From assembly GCA_004193555.1 (NCBI GenBank), contig RPGP01000029.1:266976-330975 (forward strand): DNA of 64,000 bases, read 5' to 3'. The stretch is from Desulfobacteraceae bacterium Eth-SRB1 (GTDB taxonomy: Bacteria > Desulfobacterota > Desulfobacteria > Desulfobacterales > ETH-SRB1). Made by a program: the position numbers and the translations under genes. Below, piece after piece: positions 7,199 to 17,787 of this stretch; position 1 is the first letter of the stretch, and the number at the start of each line of letters is the position of its first letter. The notes beneath the pieces were generated by a model. The model made no database searches. It saw nothing but the letters and a program-made list of their open reading frames with translations, and was not told the origin of the DNA.

Positions 7199-7274
7199 TG
7201 GTAGGCGGAACAGGGCTTGAACCTGTGACCCTCGGCTTGTAAGGCCGATGCTCTCCCAACTGAGCTACCCGCCC
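7199..7274 (-). tRNA. tRNA-Val (TAC)
   Basis: The reverse strand starts GGGCGGGTAGCTCAGTTGGG. The anticodon loop is CTTACAA (TAC), the T-loop GTTCAAG, and CCA is encoded. It lies after the lon terminator and just before tRNA-Asp, with which it is probably co-transcribed. Confidence 0.95.
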
Positions 7275-7285
7275 GGAGATCTTAA

Positions 7286-7319
7286 TAAAAAATCCCGATA
7301 TTATGATTTACTCATCGGG
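7286..7319 (-). terminator. Rho-independent terminator after lon
   Basis: On the reverse strand, CCCGAT (7319-7314) pairs with ATCGGG (7299-7294) across a 14-base loop and is followed by ATTTTTTA. It lies about 60 bases past the lon stop codon and separates the protease operon from the tRNA pair. Confidence 0.75.
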
Positions 7320-7377
7320 AAGACGTATTGCTAACAGTATAATAGAGCAATGTCAAGGTTAAACATCTCAATTCAGG

Positions 7378-9816
7378 TTAAATTAAAGGTGTTCTGTGCT
7401 CTGTTTTCTCAGGCATTATTCCATAAGATATATCCTCTTTTTTAAAAAGGGTGTCTCCCTCGGTAAGGATTAAAGCAGGGGACAGGACATCATCCATGTG
7501 TTCCACCAAAACTATATCTATCTGTTTTAGTATTGAGGGAGGTATATCCTTGATGTCTTTTTCGTTCTCTTTTGGAATAATAACCTTTTTAATCCCTCCT
7601 CTATGAGCGGCCAGAATTTTTTCCTTTAATCCTCCGATAGGGAGAATGCGACCACGTAATGTTATTTCACCTGTCATGGCAATATCACGGTGGACAGGTT
7701 TCTTAGTAAGGGCCGACACAACGGATGTGCATATTGTGATTCCGGCGGAGGGACCATCCTTTGGAATTGCGCCTTCCGGCACATGTATATGAATATCATA
7801 CTTTTTGTAAAACTTGTCCTCAATCATAAGACGATTTGCTCGTGAACGGATATAACTTACAGCTGCCTGAGCAGATTCTTTCATCACATCTCCCAGCTTG
7901 CCTGTCATGATCAGTTCTCCCTTACCAGGCATAATCAGGGTTTCAATGCAGAGCAGTTCTCCGCCGACCTGTGTCCAGGCAAGTCCTGTAACAAGGCCGA
8001 CTTGATCCTTATCATCGATCTGGCTGACCTTGAAGGGGGGAGAGCCTAAAAATTTATTAACAGATTTCGATGTTACATTTAACCGGCCTACAGTTTTACT
8101 TTTTACAACTTCACGGGCAATTTTCCGGCATATTGAAGAAATTTCTCGTTCTAAATTTCTAACACCTGATTCACGAGTATATCGATTTACGATGGTTAAT
8201 ATAGCATTCTTGGAAAACCGGACATCTTTCCCTTCAAGCCCGTTTGCTTTAATCTGTTTGGCGACAAGGAATTGCCTGGCAATATTATACTTTTCATATT
8301 CTGTATAACCTGCAAGACGGATAATTTCCATCCTGTCCTGTAACGGAAGCGGTATCTCAGGAAGTGTATTTGCTGTTGTGATAAAAAGTATATCTGAAAG
8401 ATCGTAGTCAATATCAAGGTAATGGTCGTTAAAGCTATAGTTTTGTTCGGGATCCAGAACCTCGAGAAGCGCCGCAGATGGATCTCCCCTGAAGTCCATG
8501 CTCATTTTGTCCACTTCATCGAGACAAAACACAGGATTGTTCACACCGGCCTTTTTTAAAGACTGGATTATCTTGCCGGGCATTGCGCCTATATAGGTGC
8601 GTCTGTGCCCGCGGATTTCAGCCTCATCCCTGACCCCTCCAAGTGAAAGGCGGATAAATTTTCTTCCGGTTGCTCTTGCAACAGATTTTGCCAGTGAGGT
8701 CTTTCCCACACCGGGAGGGCCTACAAAACATAGTATTGGACCACGGATTTTTTTGACCAGGACTTGAACGGCAAGATATTCCAGTATCCGTTCTTTTGGT
8801 TTTTCAAGTCCGTAATGATCCTCATTCAGTATCTTCTCTGCTTCTTCTATATTAGCAAGCACCTTGCTGCGTTTAAACCATGGCAGGCTGATTAGCCATT
8901 CAATATAGTTTCTGACCACCGTTGCTTCTGCAGACATAGGTGTCATCATCTTGAGTTTTTTGAACTCCTGCCTTACTTTTCCTGCTCCCTCCTTTGACAT
9001 CCTTTTCCGCTTTATTTGCTTTTCGAGCTCCTTTAATTCTTCGCCCGAACTTTCTTCAACCCCCATTTCCTTTTTAATGGCCCGCATCTGTTCATTCAGA
9101 TAATAACTCTTCTGGGTCTTTTCCATCTGGTTCTTGACGCGACCTTTTATTTTTTGATCCATCTTGAAAACATCTATTTCCATTTTTATCAGGTCAAGCA
9201 GAAATGCAAGCCGTTTAGCCGGCGACATTATTTCCAGAAGACGCTGTTTGTCCTTGATTTTAAAGGAAAAATGGGTTGCCACGGTGTCGGCTAACTGCGA
9301 AGGATTTGATATGGCTGCGGCATTGCTGAGCAGACTTTTTGATATGTTTTTATTAAGTGTAGCATATTTCTCGAAACTTTCTATAACAGCTCTGCTGAGA
9401 GCTACAGATTCGGCAGCCGATATTTCAGGTTCAACCACAGATTCCAGTTCAACTTGCAAAAAGTCTTCATTTTTTAAATAACGGATAATACGGGCTCTAT
9501 ATATCCCTTCAACCAATGCTTTTACTGTGCCGTCCGGCAGCCGCAAAAGCTGGAGCACGTTCCCGACAGTTCCAATTGTACAGATATCTTTTACCCTTGG
9601 GTTATCAACCTCAATCTTTTTCTGTGTGGCAAGAAAAACCTTTTTGTCCTTATTCATCGCATCGGCAAGAGCGTGAACAGATTTCGTGCGCCCAACAAAA
9701 AGAGGAGCAACCATATGGGGGAAAACGACAATATCTCTTAACGGCAAAAGTGGAAGCGCGAATTTCGGCGGCGCTGGTTTATCATCTTCCTTGAATATTT
9801 TTGGAAAGTTAATCAT
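7378..9816 (-). CDS. lon: ATP-dependent protease Lon
   Basis: Lon (812 aa, normal length) degrades misfolded and regulatory proteins in the cytoplasm. The order is: N-terminal substrate-recognition domain (about 1-210, starting [20 protein letters not shown]), coiled-coil linker, AAA+ ATPase with Walker [10 protein letters not shown] near residue 370 and Walker B CLDEVDKM, then the C-terminal serine protease domain. The protease dyad is visible as [10 protein letters not shown] (serine) and [10 protein letters not shown] (lysine). It is the last gene of tig-clpP-clpX-lon, eight bases after clpX and ahead of a terminator. No heat-shock promoter was identified. Confidence 0.97.
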   Translation of the reverse strand: MINFPKIFKEDDKPAPPKFALPLLPLRDIVVFPHMVAPLFVGRTKSVHALADAMNKDKKVFLATQKKIEVDNPRVKDICTIGTVGNVLQLLRLPDGTVKALVEGIYRARIIRYLKNEDFLQVELESVVEPEISAAESVALSRAVIESFEKYATLNKNISKSLLSNAAAISNPSQLADTVATHFSFKIKDKQRLLEIMSPAKRLAFLLDLIKMEIDVFKMDQKIKGRVKNQMEKTQKSYYLNEQMRAIKKEMGVEESSGEELKELEKQIKRKRMSKEGAGKVRQEFKKLKMMTPMSAEATVVRNYIEWLISLPWFKRSKVLANIEEAEKILNEDHYGLEKPKERILEYLAVQVLVKKIRGPILCFVGPPGVGKTSLAKSVARATGRKFIRLSLGGVRDEAEIRGHRRTYIGAMPGKIIQSLKKAGVNNPVFCLDEVDKMSMDFRGDPSAALLEVLDPEQNYSFNDHYLDIDYDLSDILFITTANTLPEIPLPLQDRMEIIRLAGYTEYEKYNIARQFLVAKQIKANGLEGKDVRFSKNAILTIVNRYTRESGVRNLEREISSICRKIAREVVKSKTVGRLNVTSKSVNKFLGSPPFKVSQIDDKDQVGLVTGLAWTQVGGELLCIETLIMPGKGELIMTGKLGDVMKESAQAAVSYIRSRANRLMIEDKFYKKYDIHIHVPEGAIPKDGPSAGITICTSVVSALTKKPVHRDIAMTGEITLRGRILPIGGLKEKILAAHRGGIKKVIIPKENEKDIKDIPPSILKQIDIVLVEHMDDVLSPALILTEGDTLFKKEDISYGIMPEKTEHRTPLI

Positions 9817-9824
9817 GGTTTATA

Positions 9825-11075
9825 TTATGCCTGTGCCTGTTTTTTTGTCTGTTCGTATAACAGAATAGGGTCTTCTTTATTTAACACAACATCTTTGCCT
9901 ATTATACATTCTTTGACATTTTTAATGGAAGGAAGCTCATACATGATATCGAGAAGGCAACTTTCCAGAATTGAGCGAAGCCCCCTGGCGCCTGACTTTT
10001 GTTTTAAGGCTTCTTTGGAAATGGCGGAAAGTGCGCCGTCTGTTAATCTCAGTGTAACACCCTCAATCTCAAATAGTTTTTTAAACTGTTTGAGAAGAGC
10101 ATTTTTAGGTTCAAGCAATATTTTGACAAGAGATGATTCGTTCAATTCATTAAGTGTGGCGATGACAGGGAGGCGACCAAGAAATTCAGGAATTAATCCG
10201 TATTTTATCAAATCTTCAGGTTGAATTTTTTTCAGGATTTTACCGATATTTTCATCCTTCTGTTTGGTGATTCTGGCGCCAAAACCCATAACCTTGGATC
10301 CGAGACGTTGCTGTATTATTTTATCGAGCCCGGTAAATGTTCCGCCGCAGATAAAAAGGATATTAGAGGTATCAATCTTGACAAAATCCTGTTGAGGATG
10401 CTTTCTCCCGCCTTTTGGGGGAACACTGGCCGTGGTTCCTTCAATAACTTTCAACAGCGCCTGCTGCACACCTTCTCCTGAAACATCACGCGTAATAGAT
10501 GGATTGTCAGATTTTAAGGCAATCTTGTCAATTTCATCAATGTAAACAATACCGCGTTTTGCCTTTTCCACATCGTAATCTGCATTCTGGAGCAGGGAAA
10601 GTATGATATTTTCAACATCCTCACCAACATAGCCGGCTTCAGTTAAGCTTGTGGCATCTGCTATTGTAAATGGAACATTTAAAAATCTGGCAAGGGTTTG
10701 TGCCATCAAAGTCTTTCCGCATCCGGTAGGTCCTATTATAAGTATATTGCTTTTCTGGATTTCAACATCTCCGGTGCTGACCGAAGATTCAAGCCTCTTA
10801 TAATGGTTATAAACAGCAACGGCTAATATCTTTTTAGCCAGATCCTGTTCGATCACGTAATCATCTAACATGTCTTTAATTTCTTTAGGAGTAAAGAATT
10901 GCTCAATTTCCTTTGAGTCTTTTTCTATTTCTTCATTTATTATTTCGCTGCATAGCTGGATGCATTCATCGCAGATATAAACAGCGGGGCCGGCTATCAG
11001 CTTGTTAACCTCTTTCTGATTTTTACCGCAAAATGAGCAGAAAAGATTATCGTTTGAACCCCCTTTTTTTGCCAT
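9825..11075 (-). CDS. clpX: ATP-dependent Clp protease ATP-binding subunit ClpX
   Basis: Hexameric AAA+ unfoldase that feeds substrates to ClpP. The N-terminal zinc-binding domain has CSFCGKNQ and CDECIQLC (Cys 13, 16, 35, 38). Walker A GPTGCGKT is at residues 115-122, the pore loop AGYVGED at about 147-153 and Walker [10 protein letters not shown] near 178-186. Length (416 aa) is typical. It begins one base after the clpP stop and is followed closely by lon, so the three proteases share a transcript. It appears intact. Confidence 0.97.
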   Translation of the reverse strand: MAKKGGSNDNLFCSFCGKNQKEVNKLIAGPAVYICDECIQLCSEIINEEIEKDSKEIEQFFTPKEIKDMLDDYVIEQDLAKKILAVAVYNHYKRLESSVSTGDVEIQKSNILIIGPTGCGKTLMAQTLARFLNVPFTIADATSLTEAGYVGEDVENIILSLLQNADYDVEKAKRGIVYIDEIDKIALKSDNPSITRDVSGEGVQQALLKVIEGTTASVPPKGGRKHPQQDFVKIDTSNILFICGGTFTGLDKIIQQRLGSKVMGFGARITKQKDENIGKILKKIQPEDLIKYGLIPEFLGRLPVIATLNELNESSLVKILLEPKNALLKQFKKLFEIEGVTLRLTDGALSAISKEALKQKSGARGLRSILESCLLDIMYELPSIKNVKECIIGKDVVLNKEDPILLYEQTKKQAQA

Positions 11076-11076
11076 T

Positions 11077-11691
11077 TTACGCCTCCGCCTTTTTTATTTG
11101 ATCAAAATCTTTCCTGTCGGTAATTACATGATCTATGATCCCGTATTCTTTTGCTTCTTCACCGGACATAAAAAAGTCACGGTCTGTATCTATGCGTATT
11201 TGGTCTAAATTCTTACCTGTATTCAACACCAGTATATTATTTAGAGTTTCTTTCATTCGAAGGATTTCCCTGGCCTGGATAGCAATATCAGAGGCCTGTC
11301 CCTGAAATCCGCCCATTGGCTGGTGGATCAAAATCCTTGAATGGGGAAGGGAATATCGTTTTCCTTTTGTTCCTGCAGAAAGTAAAAGCGCTCCCATGCT
11401 GGCGGCCTGGCCAATACATACCGTGGCAATATCAGGTTTAATATACTGGAGTGTGTCATATACAGCAAGACCTGAAGTTACAACTCCGCCCGGAGAGTTA
11501 ATATAAAAATTGATATCCTTTTCAGGATCTTCAGATTCAAGAAACAAAAGCTGGGCTATTAAAAGATTTGCAATTTCATCATTCATGGGAGAACCTAAGA
11601 ATATTATCCTGTCCTTAAGAAGCCTTGAATAAATATCGTACGCCCGTTCCCCTCGACTGCTCTGTTCTATGACCATTGGTATTAGCGGCAC
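11077..11691 (-). CDS. clpP: ATP-dependent Clp protease proteolytic subunit ClpP
   Basis: Serine peptidase forming the tetradecameric chamber that works with ClpX. The catalytic triad is visible: Ser98 in GQAASMG, His123 in SRILIHQP and Asp172 in DTDRDFFMS. The protein (204 aa) is full length. AAGGAGA precedes the ATG. It sits between tig and clpX; the 53-bp gap to tig contains a CGTAAAAAGTCGAATTCATC repeat fragment around 11710-11738. Confidence 0.97.
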   Translation of the reverse strand: MPLIPMVIEQSSRGERAYDIYSRLLKDRIIFLGSPMNDEIANLLIAQLLFLESEDPEKDINFYINSPGGVVTSGLAVYDTLQYIKPDIATVCIGQAASMGALLLSAGTKGKRYSLPHSRILIHQPMGGFQGQASDIAIQAREILRMKETLNNILVLNTGKNLDQIRIDTDRDFFMSGEEAKEYGIIDHVITDRKDFDQIKKAEA

Positions 11692-11744
11692 AAATAATCT
11701 CCTTTGATTATGTGACGAATTCGTAAAAAGTCGAATTCATCAAA

Positions 11745-13067
11745 TTACTTTAATCCTGCGACATTCTCCTTGTTTGCTTCAACATCTTCAATATTACTAT
11801 TATCAATAATAAGCTTGATAGTCTGTTTTTCAAGAAGGGTATTTTTAAACAAATCAAGCTTATCGTTGTTTTGATTATAAAAACTTTTTATTTCATCAAC
11901 AGGCTTGCCAAAGGCTTTTGACATATCCTTGAAACCCTCTTCAAGATCTTCGTCTGCAAGTATCAACTTTTCCTGATCCATGAGTCTGTTTAATATAAGG
12001 TGACGTTTAACCTGCTTGACCGCAGTATCATGATATTTGTCTTTAATACTTTCCTTTGTAAGCCCTATCTGTTCCATCGATTTGTTGTTGTAAGCAAGCG
12101 ACATTTCAAGTTCTGCAACAATGCTGTCCAGTTCATATTCTGCCATCACGTCAGGCACTTCAAAGTCATTTTTCGCTATTAATGCGGAGAAAACCTGTTC
12201 GCTGAGTTCCTGCTCTGTCCTTTTATCATAACCCTGCTTTAAGTTGTCCGTTATCACATCTTTTAATTTATTTAATGTTTTATAGTCGCCAAGCTCCTTT
12301 GCAAATTCGTCGTCAATTTCAGGAAGCACCTCTTCTCTTATTTCATTTAGTTTTACCTGAAATGATATGTCAAGGTTCGCCAGCTTTTCATTAGAATAGT
12401 TTTCGGGAAAGTTTATATCGATTTCCTTGACATCACCTTTTTTCATGCCAATCAATTGTTCGTCAAATTCCTTTGCGATCTTGTTTTTTCCGATTTCCAA
12501 AGTAAAATTTTCCGTTTTTTGTGTTTCAATAAACGGTTTTCCGTTTTTAAAACCTTCATAATCTATCAGGGCAAAGTCGCCTTTTTTTAATGATCGATTT
12601 TCCTCAACTGTTTTTAGCTGTGCAAGATTTTTCTGGAGCATTTTAAGCTGCGCATTAATTTCTTCGTCGCTTGCCTTATATATAGTTTTTTTAAGGTTTA
12701 ACCCTTTAAAATTAATGTCGCCGATTTCAGGGGTTACTTCGACAGTTGCATCATATTTATAAGGTCTCTTTGCATCAAGCTCAGGCGGATCAATTTGGGG
12801 AGTGCCGACAATCTTTAGATCGTTTTTCCTTATTGCATCTACAAGTGAGTCCTGAAGCAATTTGGAGGAAACATCAGAATGAACGCTTTTCTTAAATAAT
12901 CTTTCCAAAACACTGCGGGGCGCCTTTCCAGGGCGGTACCCTTTTATTTTTGCTGTTTTCTTTAGATTTTTATAAGCCAGGTCCAGCTCACGAACAACCA
13001 CATCTTCAGGAACTTCAATATGCAGAATCTTTTTTACAGAGTTCAGGTTTTCTACTGTTACTTCCAT
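11745..13067 (-). CDS. tig: Trigger factor
   Basis: Ribosome-bound chaperone and peptidyl-prolyl isomerase. The N-terminal ribosome-binding domain carries the signature GYRPGKAPRSVLERLF (near residue 45), followed by an FKBP-type domain (about 155-240, GDFALIDYEGFKNGKPF) and the helical C-terminal chaperone arms. I take the start at 13067 (MEVTVENLN) because AAAGGA lies just before it; an in-frame ATG at 13082 would add five residues inside that site. It is the first gene of tig-clpP-clpX-lon. Length (440 aa) is normal. Confidence 0.96.
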   Translation of the reverse strand: MEVTVENLNSVKKILHIEVPEDVVVRELDLAYKNLKKTAKIKGYRPGKAPRSVLERLFKKSVHSDVSSKLLQDSLVDAIRKNDLKIVGTPQIDPPELDAKRPYKYDATVEVTPEIGDINFKGLNLKKTIYKASDEEINAQLKMLQKNLAQLKTVEENRSLKKGDFALIDYEGFKNGKPFIETQKTENFTLEIGKNKIAKEFDEQLIGMKKGDVKEIDINFPENYSNEKLANLDISFQVKLNEIREEVLPEIDDEFAKELGDYKTLNKLKDVITDNLKQGYDKRTEQELSEQVFSALIAKNDFEVPDVMAEYELDSIVAELEMSLAYNNKSMEQIGLTKESIKDKYHDTAVKQVKRHLILNRLMDQEKLILADEDLEEGFKDMSKAFGKPVDEIKSFYNQNNDKLDLFKNTLLEKQTIKLIIDNSNIEDVEANKENVAGLK

Positions 13068-13104
13068 AATTTTCCTTTTCAAAAATAGTTTAGAGGAGAT
13101 TGTC

Positions 13105-13191
13105 TGGTGCGAGAGGGGAGACTTGAACTCCCACTCTGTCCCCAGAGCTGGATCCTAAGTCCAGTGCGTCTACCAATTCCGCCACTCTCGC
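13105..13191 (-). tRNA. tRNA-Leu (TAG)
   Basis: The reverse strand starts GCGAGAGTGGCGGAATTGGT. The acceptor GCGAGAG/CTCTCGC is perfect, the anticodon loop is CTTAGGA (TAG), a long variable arm is typical of leucine tRNAs, and CCA is encoded at 13105-13107. It is 37 bases upstream of tig on the same strand. Confidence 0.95.
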
Positions 13192-13216
13192 TTCTTTAAA
13201 TTACAGTTGCAAATTC

Positions 13217-13354
13217 AATGTCATTAACTTAGGCAATTTTGTTAATCACCACGAAGAAAACGAAGGATTTTTCTTTATCTTCACGCCCTTCGTGTTCTTC
13301 GTGGTAAAAAATATCACTGTGAGCGCCTCCGAGTTTTATTAAGTTAATGACATT
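13217..13354. repeat. MITE-like element with terminal inverted repeats
   Basis: Outer 14-bp arms AATGTCATTAACTT (13217-13230) and AAGTTAATGACATT (13341-13354) are perfect inverted repeats. Inside is a second inverted repeat built from ACCACGAAG / CTTCGTGGT (about 13246-13305). The nested organisation suggests one repeat inserted into another. No gene is present from 13192 to 13496. Confidence 0.65.
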
Positions 13355-13496
13355 AGTTACAAATTAACATGTTTTAATATTTATAGAAATATGAATATGT
13401 GAAAATTGTTGTAAAAGCTGTAATAATTATTATATATAAACTGAGAAAATAATATCAAACACTATGAGTGTCAAGAAAAATTGAGAAATAGACAAC

Positions 13497-14258
13497 ATGT
13501 CGACAATTAACAAATATTATCCGACAAGAAATAATTTCACTCTATTATTTTTTGTAGTTCTTCTTCTTTGCATAATAGCTGCAAATGTAAAAGCAAAGGA
13601 GCTGTTTTTTGACAGGCATAAAAAAACCGTTGTTTTAGATCCCGGGCATGGTGGACATGACAGGGGCGCGCATGGGCCGGATGGAACATATGAAAAGACA
13701 GTTGCATTAACCCTTGCCCGTATGATTGCCGCCGAATTAGAAAATAAATACAGGGTATTTCTAACCCGAACAGATGACTACCGGATTGATATCCCAGAAA
13801 GAACATTTCTGGCCAATCATCAGGAAGCCGATCTGTTCATCAGTATTCACACAGGCGGCAGTTTCCTGCATCAGGCAGGCGGCATGACCGTTTATTATTA
13901 TCAAGAGATATCACAAAAGGCATTATTGCATGAAGCTGATACAGATCAGGAAAATCTTAAAAACGGCTACCATCTGGCCATTTGGAACGATTTGCAAAAA
14001 AGGCATAAACCAGCCAGCAAAGTTTCAGCAAAATTAATGCAACACCATCTAAATGAAAAAATAAAATATATTGAAACCGGAATTGAAGGGATGCCGCTGA
14101 TTGTGTTATCAGGCGCGGATATGCCGGCGATACTTATAGAAATCGGATATATTACAAATCCTTTGGAAGAGAAAAAGATGCTTGATGCAAAAGTGTTGGC
14201 TGATCTAACAGAAGCAGTCAGCAGCGGTATAGACGATTTTTTACTAAAAAAACAGTAA
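13497..14258 (+). CDS. N-acetylmuramoyl-L-alanine amidase (AmiC/Amidase_3 type)
   Basis: Zinc amidase that cleaves the stem peptide from peptidoglycan. An N-terminal hydrophobic segment (about residues 15-35, LFFVVLLLCIIAANVKAKEL) serves as signal peptide or anchor, directing it to the periplasm. The Amidase_3 domain follows: VVLDPGHGGHDRGA (zinc His), YEKTVALTLA (zinc Glu), FISIHTGG (zinc His) and PAILIEIGYITNPLEE with the catalytic Glu. It is a single-domain enzyme of 253 aa with no AMIN or SPOR domain. It stands alone and forward, facing away from the tig operon. Confidence 0.9.
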   Translation: MSTINKYYPTRNNFTLLFFVVLLLCIIAANVKAKELFFDRHKKTVVLDPGHGGHDRGAHGPDGTYEKTVALTLARMIAAELENKYRVFLTRTDDYRIDIPERTFLANHQEADLFISIHTGGSFLHQAGGMTVYYYQEISQKALLHEADTDQENLKNGYHLAIWNDLQKRHKPASKVSAKLMQHHLNEKIKYIETGIEGMPLIVLSGADMPAILIEIGYITNPLEEKKMLDAKVLADLTEAVSSGIDDFLLKKQ

Positions 14259-14505
14259 TTATTCAGCCACAGATTTACACGGATGAACGCAGATAAGTTT
14301 AAATACAAAAAATCACAGGATATTAAGAATTGTAAACTACTCACGTAGTCAGGTTGAAGCTGTTTTAGACTGAATAGTTACAAAAAACAATAGGATTATT
14401 AATTTCGTAAATAGCAGTTTTGAACTTTTTACAAGTTTGTTATTTATGGGCTTGCATGAATAATAAAAGCGTGTTATTGAGACCATCCATCATCGCATCA
14501 AGCAT
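14259..14505. other. Gene-free stretch before tRNA-Pro
   Basis: It holds a copy of the widespread CAGCCACAGATTTACACGGA sequence (about 14265-14284, next to a related fragment near 24866-24890) and otherwise AT-rich DNA that should include the tRNA promoter. No gene is supported. Confidence 0.4.
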
Positions 14506-14583
<78 letters not shown>

Positions 14584-14600
14584 TAAAATCAAGAAATTAA

Positions 14601-14628
14601 GCCGGTTTCAGACGAAACCGGCTTTTTT
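14601..14628 (+). terminator. Rho-independent terminator after tRNA-Pro
   Basis: GCCGGTTTC (14601-14609) and GAAACCGGC (14614-14622) form a perfect 9-bp stem around AGAC, followed by TTTTTT. Confidence 0.9.
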
Positions 14629-14796
14629 GTTTAAAAAAACGGATTTGGCTGCCAGAATATGTCCTTGCAATTTGAACGTCGATTTTGACTCAGCGTCTTT
14701 ATTTGTTTGATAATCTGTCTGTTTTATTTTATATTTATAAACAGAACGCCGGGCAGGCTAAGCAGGCGCAGTTGTTGAAATTATCGGAGGCCAGTT

Positions 14797-16017
14797 ATGA
14801 AAAGCCGGTACATGTTGAAAATTGAGAACCTGCTGGAAAAAGGTGTTAAAATTCCTAATCCGGACAGTATTGAAATAGGTGATGAAGTTAATACAGACAG
14901 AATTTCCGGCAACGGAGTTGTAATTCATGCCGGATGTAAAATATTTGGCTCTTCAACCTTTGTTTCCCGGGGTACTAAACTTGGTTATGAAGGGCCTGTC
15001 ACCATTGAGAACTGCCAGATTGGACCCCATGTAAATCTAAGAGGGGGTTTTATAAAAGAAGCGGTTTTTTTAAAAAATACAAATATCGGTTTTGGCTCTC
15101 ATGTCAGAGAGGGGACAATTCTTGAAGAAGAATCGAGTATTGCTCATACTGTCGGCCTGAAACAGACAATACTCTTTCCGTTTGTGACCCTTGGAAGTCT
15201 TATAAATTTTTGTGACTGTTTAATGTCCGGCGGAACAGGCAGGAATGACCATAGTGAAGTCGGAAGTTCATATATTCATTTTAACTATACTCCCAACCAT
15301 GACAAGGCTACGCCGTCACTTATCGGAGATGTGCCAAAAGGGGTAATGCTGAACCAGAAACCGATATTTTTAGGAGGGCAGGGGGGTATTGTCGGCCCGT
15401 GCAGACTGGCGTTCGGCACATTAATAGCTGCCGGTACAATATTCAGAAAGGATGAATTAAGACCGGGACGTCTGATTTTCGGAAATGAAAAGATAAGCGG
15501 TAATATCCGGTTTAACAAGGGGGGTTATAGCGGCATCAAAAGAATAATTATTAATAATATTATCTACCTGTCAAACTTGATGGCTCTTATGCAATGGTAT
15601 ATCCATGTCCGCTCAATTTTTATTTCTGATGATTTCCCGCAGCCGCTTTTTGACGGCCTTAAAGAAAAGCTTAATATGGCAATTGATGAGAGAATAATCA
15701 GGTTAAAAGGGCTGCGTGATAACATGCCGGACTCTAAAGCCTCCTCCATGGTTTTGGGGCATATGAATGAGTTTTATGCCAGATGGCCTGAATTAGAGAA
15801 TTCTTTTAATGATTTGCGCGCCAAAACAGGCGATAAAGGCATAAGGGATTTGTTCCTAAAAAAAGTATATGCCGGCATTAAAAGGTCTGGAAAAGATTAT
15901 ATAACCGTGATTAAAGATCTTAAAAGCGGCTATAGTGCATCAGGCACAAAATGGCTTCAGGGGATTATTGATGAAATAATAACAGAAATATACAAAGTAA
16001 TTCCTTCATTTATTTGA
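14797..16017 (+). CDS. GlmU-like left-handed beta-helix protein
   Basis: The first 240 residues are built of hexapeptide repeats (VVIHAGCKIFGSSTFVSRG; CQIGPHVNLRGGFIKEAVFL), as in the C-terminal acetyltransferase half of GlmU, but the N-terminal uridylyltransferase domain is absent. A conserved stretch (LINFCDCLMSGGTGRNDHSE) and a helical C-terminal domain (about 255-406) complete the protein. It lies 240 bp upstream of glmM on the same strand, so a role in UDP-N-acetylglucosamine or another nucleotide sugar is likely, though the exact reaction cannot be read. TCGGAGG precedes the start. Length is 406 aa. Confidence 0.7.
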   Translation: MKSRYMLKIENLLEKGVKIPNPDSIEIGDEVNTDRISGNGVVIHAGCKIFGSSTFVSRGTKLGYEGPVTIENCQIGPHVNLRGGFIKEAVFLKNTNIGFGSHVREGTILEEESSIAHTVGLKQTILFPFVTLGSLINFCDCLMSGGTGRNDHSEVGSSYIHFNYTPNHDKATPSLIGDVPKGVMLNQKPIFLGGQGGIVGPCRLAFGTLIAAGTIFRKDELRPGRLIFGNEKISGNIRFNKGGYSGIKRIIINNIIYLSNLMALMQWYIHVRSIFISDDFPQPLFDGLKEKLNMAIDERIIRLKGLRDNMPDSKASSMVLGHMNEFYARWPELENSFNDLRAKTGDKGIRDLFLKKVYAGIKRSGKDYITVIKDLKSGYSASGTKWLQGIIDEIITEIYKVIPSFI

Positions 16018-16024
16018 GAACCGA

Positions 16025-16257
16025 ACAAACCGATAAAGGGATGAACATCGAACCTCGAACATTCAACATCGAATGATGAATGTTGTTGTCGCTTCGCTCC
16101 TCAATTTTGAAAACAACTGAAGCGGAGCGACTCCATAACTTCAGACACTATATTTTTCTATTTCGTGCTTTCCTTATTTCCTGTTTTGCGGCGTACGCCT
16201 TGAAAAACGGCGTGATTGTTTTTTAAATTTTTACTATAAAAGATTCTGGATTTTAAA
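16025..16257. repeat. AACATCGAAC repeat and inverted repeat between the beta-helix gene and glmM
   Basis: GATGAACATCGAACCTCGAA (16040-16059) continues with ATTCAACATCGAATG, a member of the AACATCGAAC family. GTCGCTTCGCTCC (16089-16101) is answered by GAAGCGGAGCGAC (about 16120-16132). No gene is present in the 240-bp gap. Confidence 0.55.
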
Positions 16258-17619
16258 ATGGGCAGACTTTTTGGCACTGATGGAATAAGGGGTATGGCCA
16301 ATGAATATCCGATTATACCTGAGATGGCTGTAAATATCGGAAGGGCGGTTTCATGCTTTTTTTCCAGAAACCAGGATATACCTGAAATTATCATTGGAAA
16401 GGATACAAGAATATCCGGATATATGCTTGAATATGCTTTGGCTTCAGGTATTTGTTCTGCAGGAGTTAATGTATGCCTTGCAGGAATTATTCCGACTCCG
16501 GGCCTGGCTTTTATGACCTCCTCAACAGATGCAGCCGCCGGAATTGTCATATCTGCCTCTCATAATCCGTATTGTGATAACGGCATTAAGATTTTTAAGG
16601 GAAACGGTTTCAAGCTCTCAGATAAAGAAGAAGCGGAAATCGAACAGCTTATTCTAAATAATAAAACTGTTGCAATCAGTAAAAATATTCATGAAACCGG
16701 CAGCGTATATAATATTGATGATTCCGTGCAGCGTTATTCTTCATTTCTAAAAAGCACAATAAAACAGAGTGACTGCTGCGAGGGGCTTAAGATAGTTATC
16801 GATTGTTCAAACGGAGCAACATATCGCATTGCTCCCGAACTTTTTTCCGATATCGGGGCAGATGTAATACCGTTTTTTGTTCAACCTGACGGGAAGAACA
16901 TAAATAAAGACTGCGGATCACAACATCCTGAAAACATAGCTAAATATGTTGTTGAAAAAAAGGCTGATATTGGGTTTGCCTTTGACGGTGATGGCGACAG
17001 GCTTATAGCTGTGGATGAAAAAGGGAATGTTTTAACAGGAGACCAGACACTTGCTGTCTGCGCCGGTTCTTTGAAACAAAGAGGGATGCTGAAAAATAAT
17101 ATAGTAGTCAGCACTGTTATGAGCAACATCGGGCTTGGGATTGCATTAAAAAATATGGGCCTGGAACATGTTGTGTCAAATATCGGCGATCGTTATGTTA
17201 TGGAAAAAATGATTTCATGCAGCGCTTCAATAGGCGGTGAAGAGTCGGGGCATACAATCTTTTTAGACTACCAGACAACCGGAGACGGTATTCTTACAGC
17301 TTTAATGCTTATTGAATCCATGAAATGGGCATCAAAACCGCTTTCAGAACTCGGTAAAATCATGACCGTGTTCCCACAGGTTCTTATCAATGTTGAAGTA
17401 ACAGGGAAACCTGATATCAAATCGATTCCGAAAATAAAAAATGCGATTAGATCGGTTGAGGCAAGCCTGGGTGAAAAGGGAAGGGTGCTTGTTCGTTATT
17501 CAGGCACCCAGCCCCTGTGCAGGATAATGGTTGAAGGAGTAGATATGGAGGAAACCGGAAATTACTGCCGGCAACTTGCTGATATAGTACATGAAGAAAT
17601 AGGAAGTGAGCTAAAGTGA
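16258..17619 (+). CDS. glmM: Phosphoglucosamine mutase
   Basis: Converts glucosamine-6-phosphate to glucosamine-1-phosphate for UDP-GlcNAc and peptidoglycan synthesis. The start MGRLFGTDGIRGMAN is characteristic. The phosphoserine loop is VISASHNP (Ser101), the metal-binding loop FDGDGDRLIA (near 240), the sugar-binding GGEESGH (near 327) and the C-terminal phosphate-binding RYSGTQPLCRIMVEG. Length (453 aa) is normal. The last codons (GAGCTAAAGTGA) lie inside a dispersed AAAGTGCCTAAAGT repeat, so the C-terminus is repeat-derived. It is the partner of the preceding beta-helix protein by context. Confidence 0.96.
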   Translation: MGRLFGTDGIRGMANEYPIIPEMAVNIGRAVSCFFSRNQDIPEIIIGKDTRISGYMLEYALASGICSAGVNVCLAGIIPTPGLAFMTSSTDAAAGIVISASHNPYCDNGIKIFKGNGFKLSDKEEAEIEQLILNNKTVAISKNIHETGSVYNIDDSVQRYSSFLKSTIKQSDCCEGLKIVIDCSNGATYRIAPELFSDIGADVIPFFVQPDGKNINKDCGSQHPENIAKYVVEKKADIGFAFDGDGDRLIAVDEKGNVLTGDQTLAVCAGSLKQRGMLKNNIVVSTVMSNIGLGIALKNMGLEHVVSNIGDRYVMEKMISCSASIGGEESGHTIFLDYQTTGDGILTALMLIESMKWASKPLSELGKIMTVFPQVLINVEVTGKPDIKSIPKIKNAIRSVEASLGEKGRVLVRYSGTQPLCRIMVEGVDMEETGNYCRQLADIVHEEIGSELK

Positions 17620-17783
17620 GCTAAAGTGCCTAAAGTTAAGGTACGCCTTCGGCGTGCTAATTGATATCCAAAACTACAGGAGTGTACTTTTTCCTTGTGC
17701 ATTATTGGCTTAAGAAACCTATATCAAATGGCAGAATTCCTTAACTTTAGGCATTTTAGGCACTTTAGCTCACTTTAGGCACT
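17606..17783. repeat. AAAGTGCCTAAAGT-family inverted-repeat element, copy 1
   Basis: Left end GTGAGCTAAAGTGAGCTAAA continues GTGCCTAAAGTTA; the right end, 17749-17783, is the inverse (TAACTTTAGGCA...CTTTAGCTCACTTTAGGCAC). The centre includes GGTACGCCTTCGGCGTGCTAA. A near-full-length sister is at 28247-28437 and a short one at 22902-22974. The left end overlaps the end of glmM and the right end touches the stop of the converging BI-1 gene. Confidence 0.8.
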
Positions 17784-17787
17784 TTTT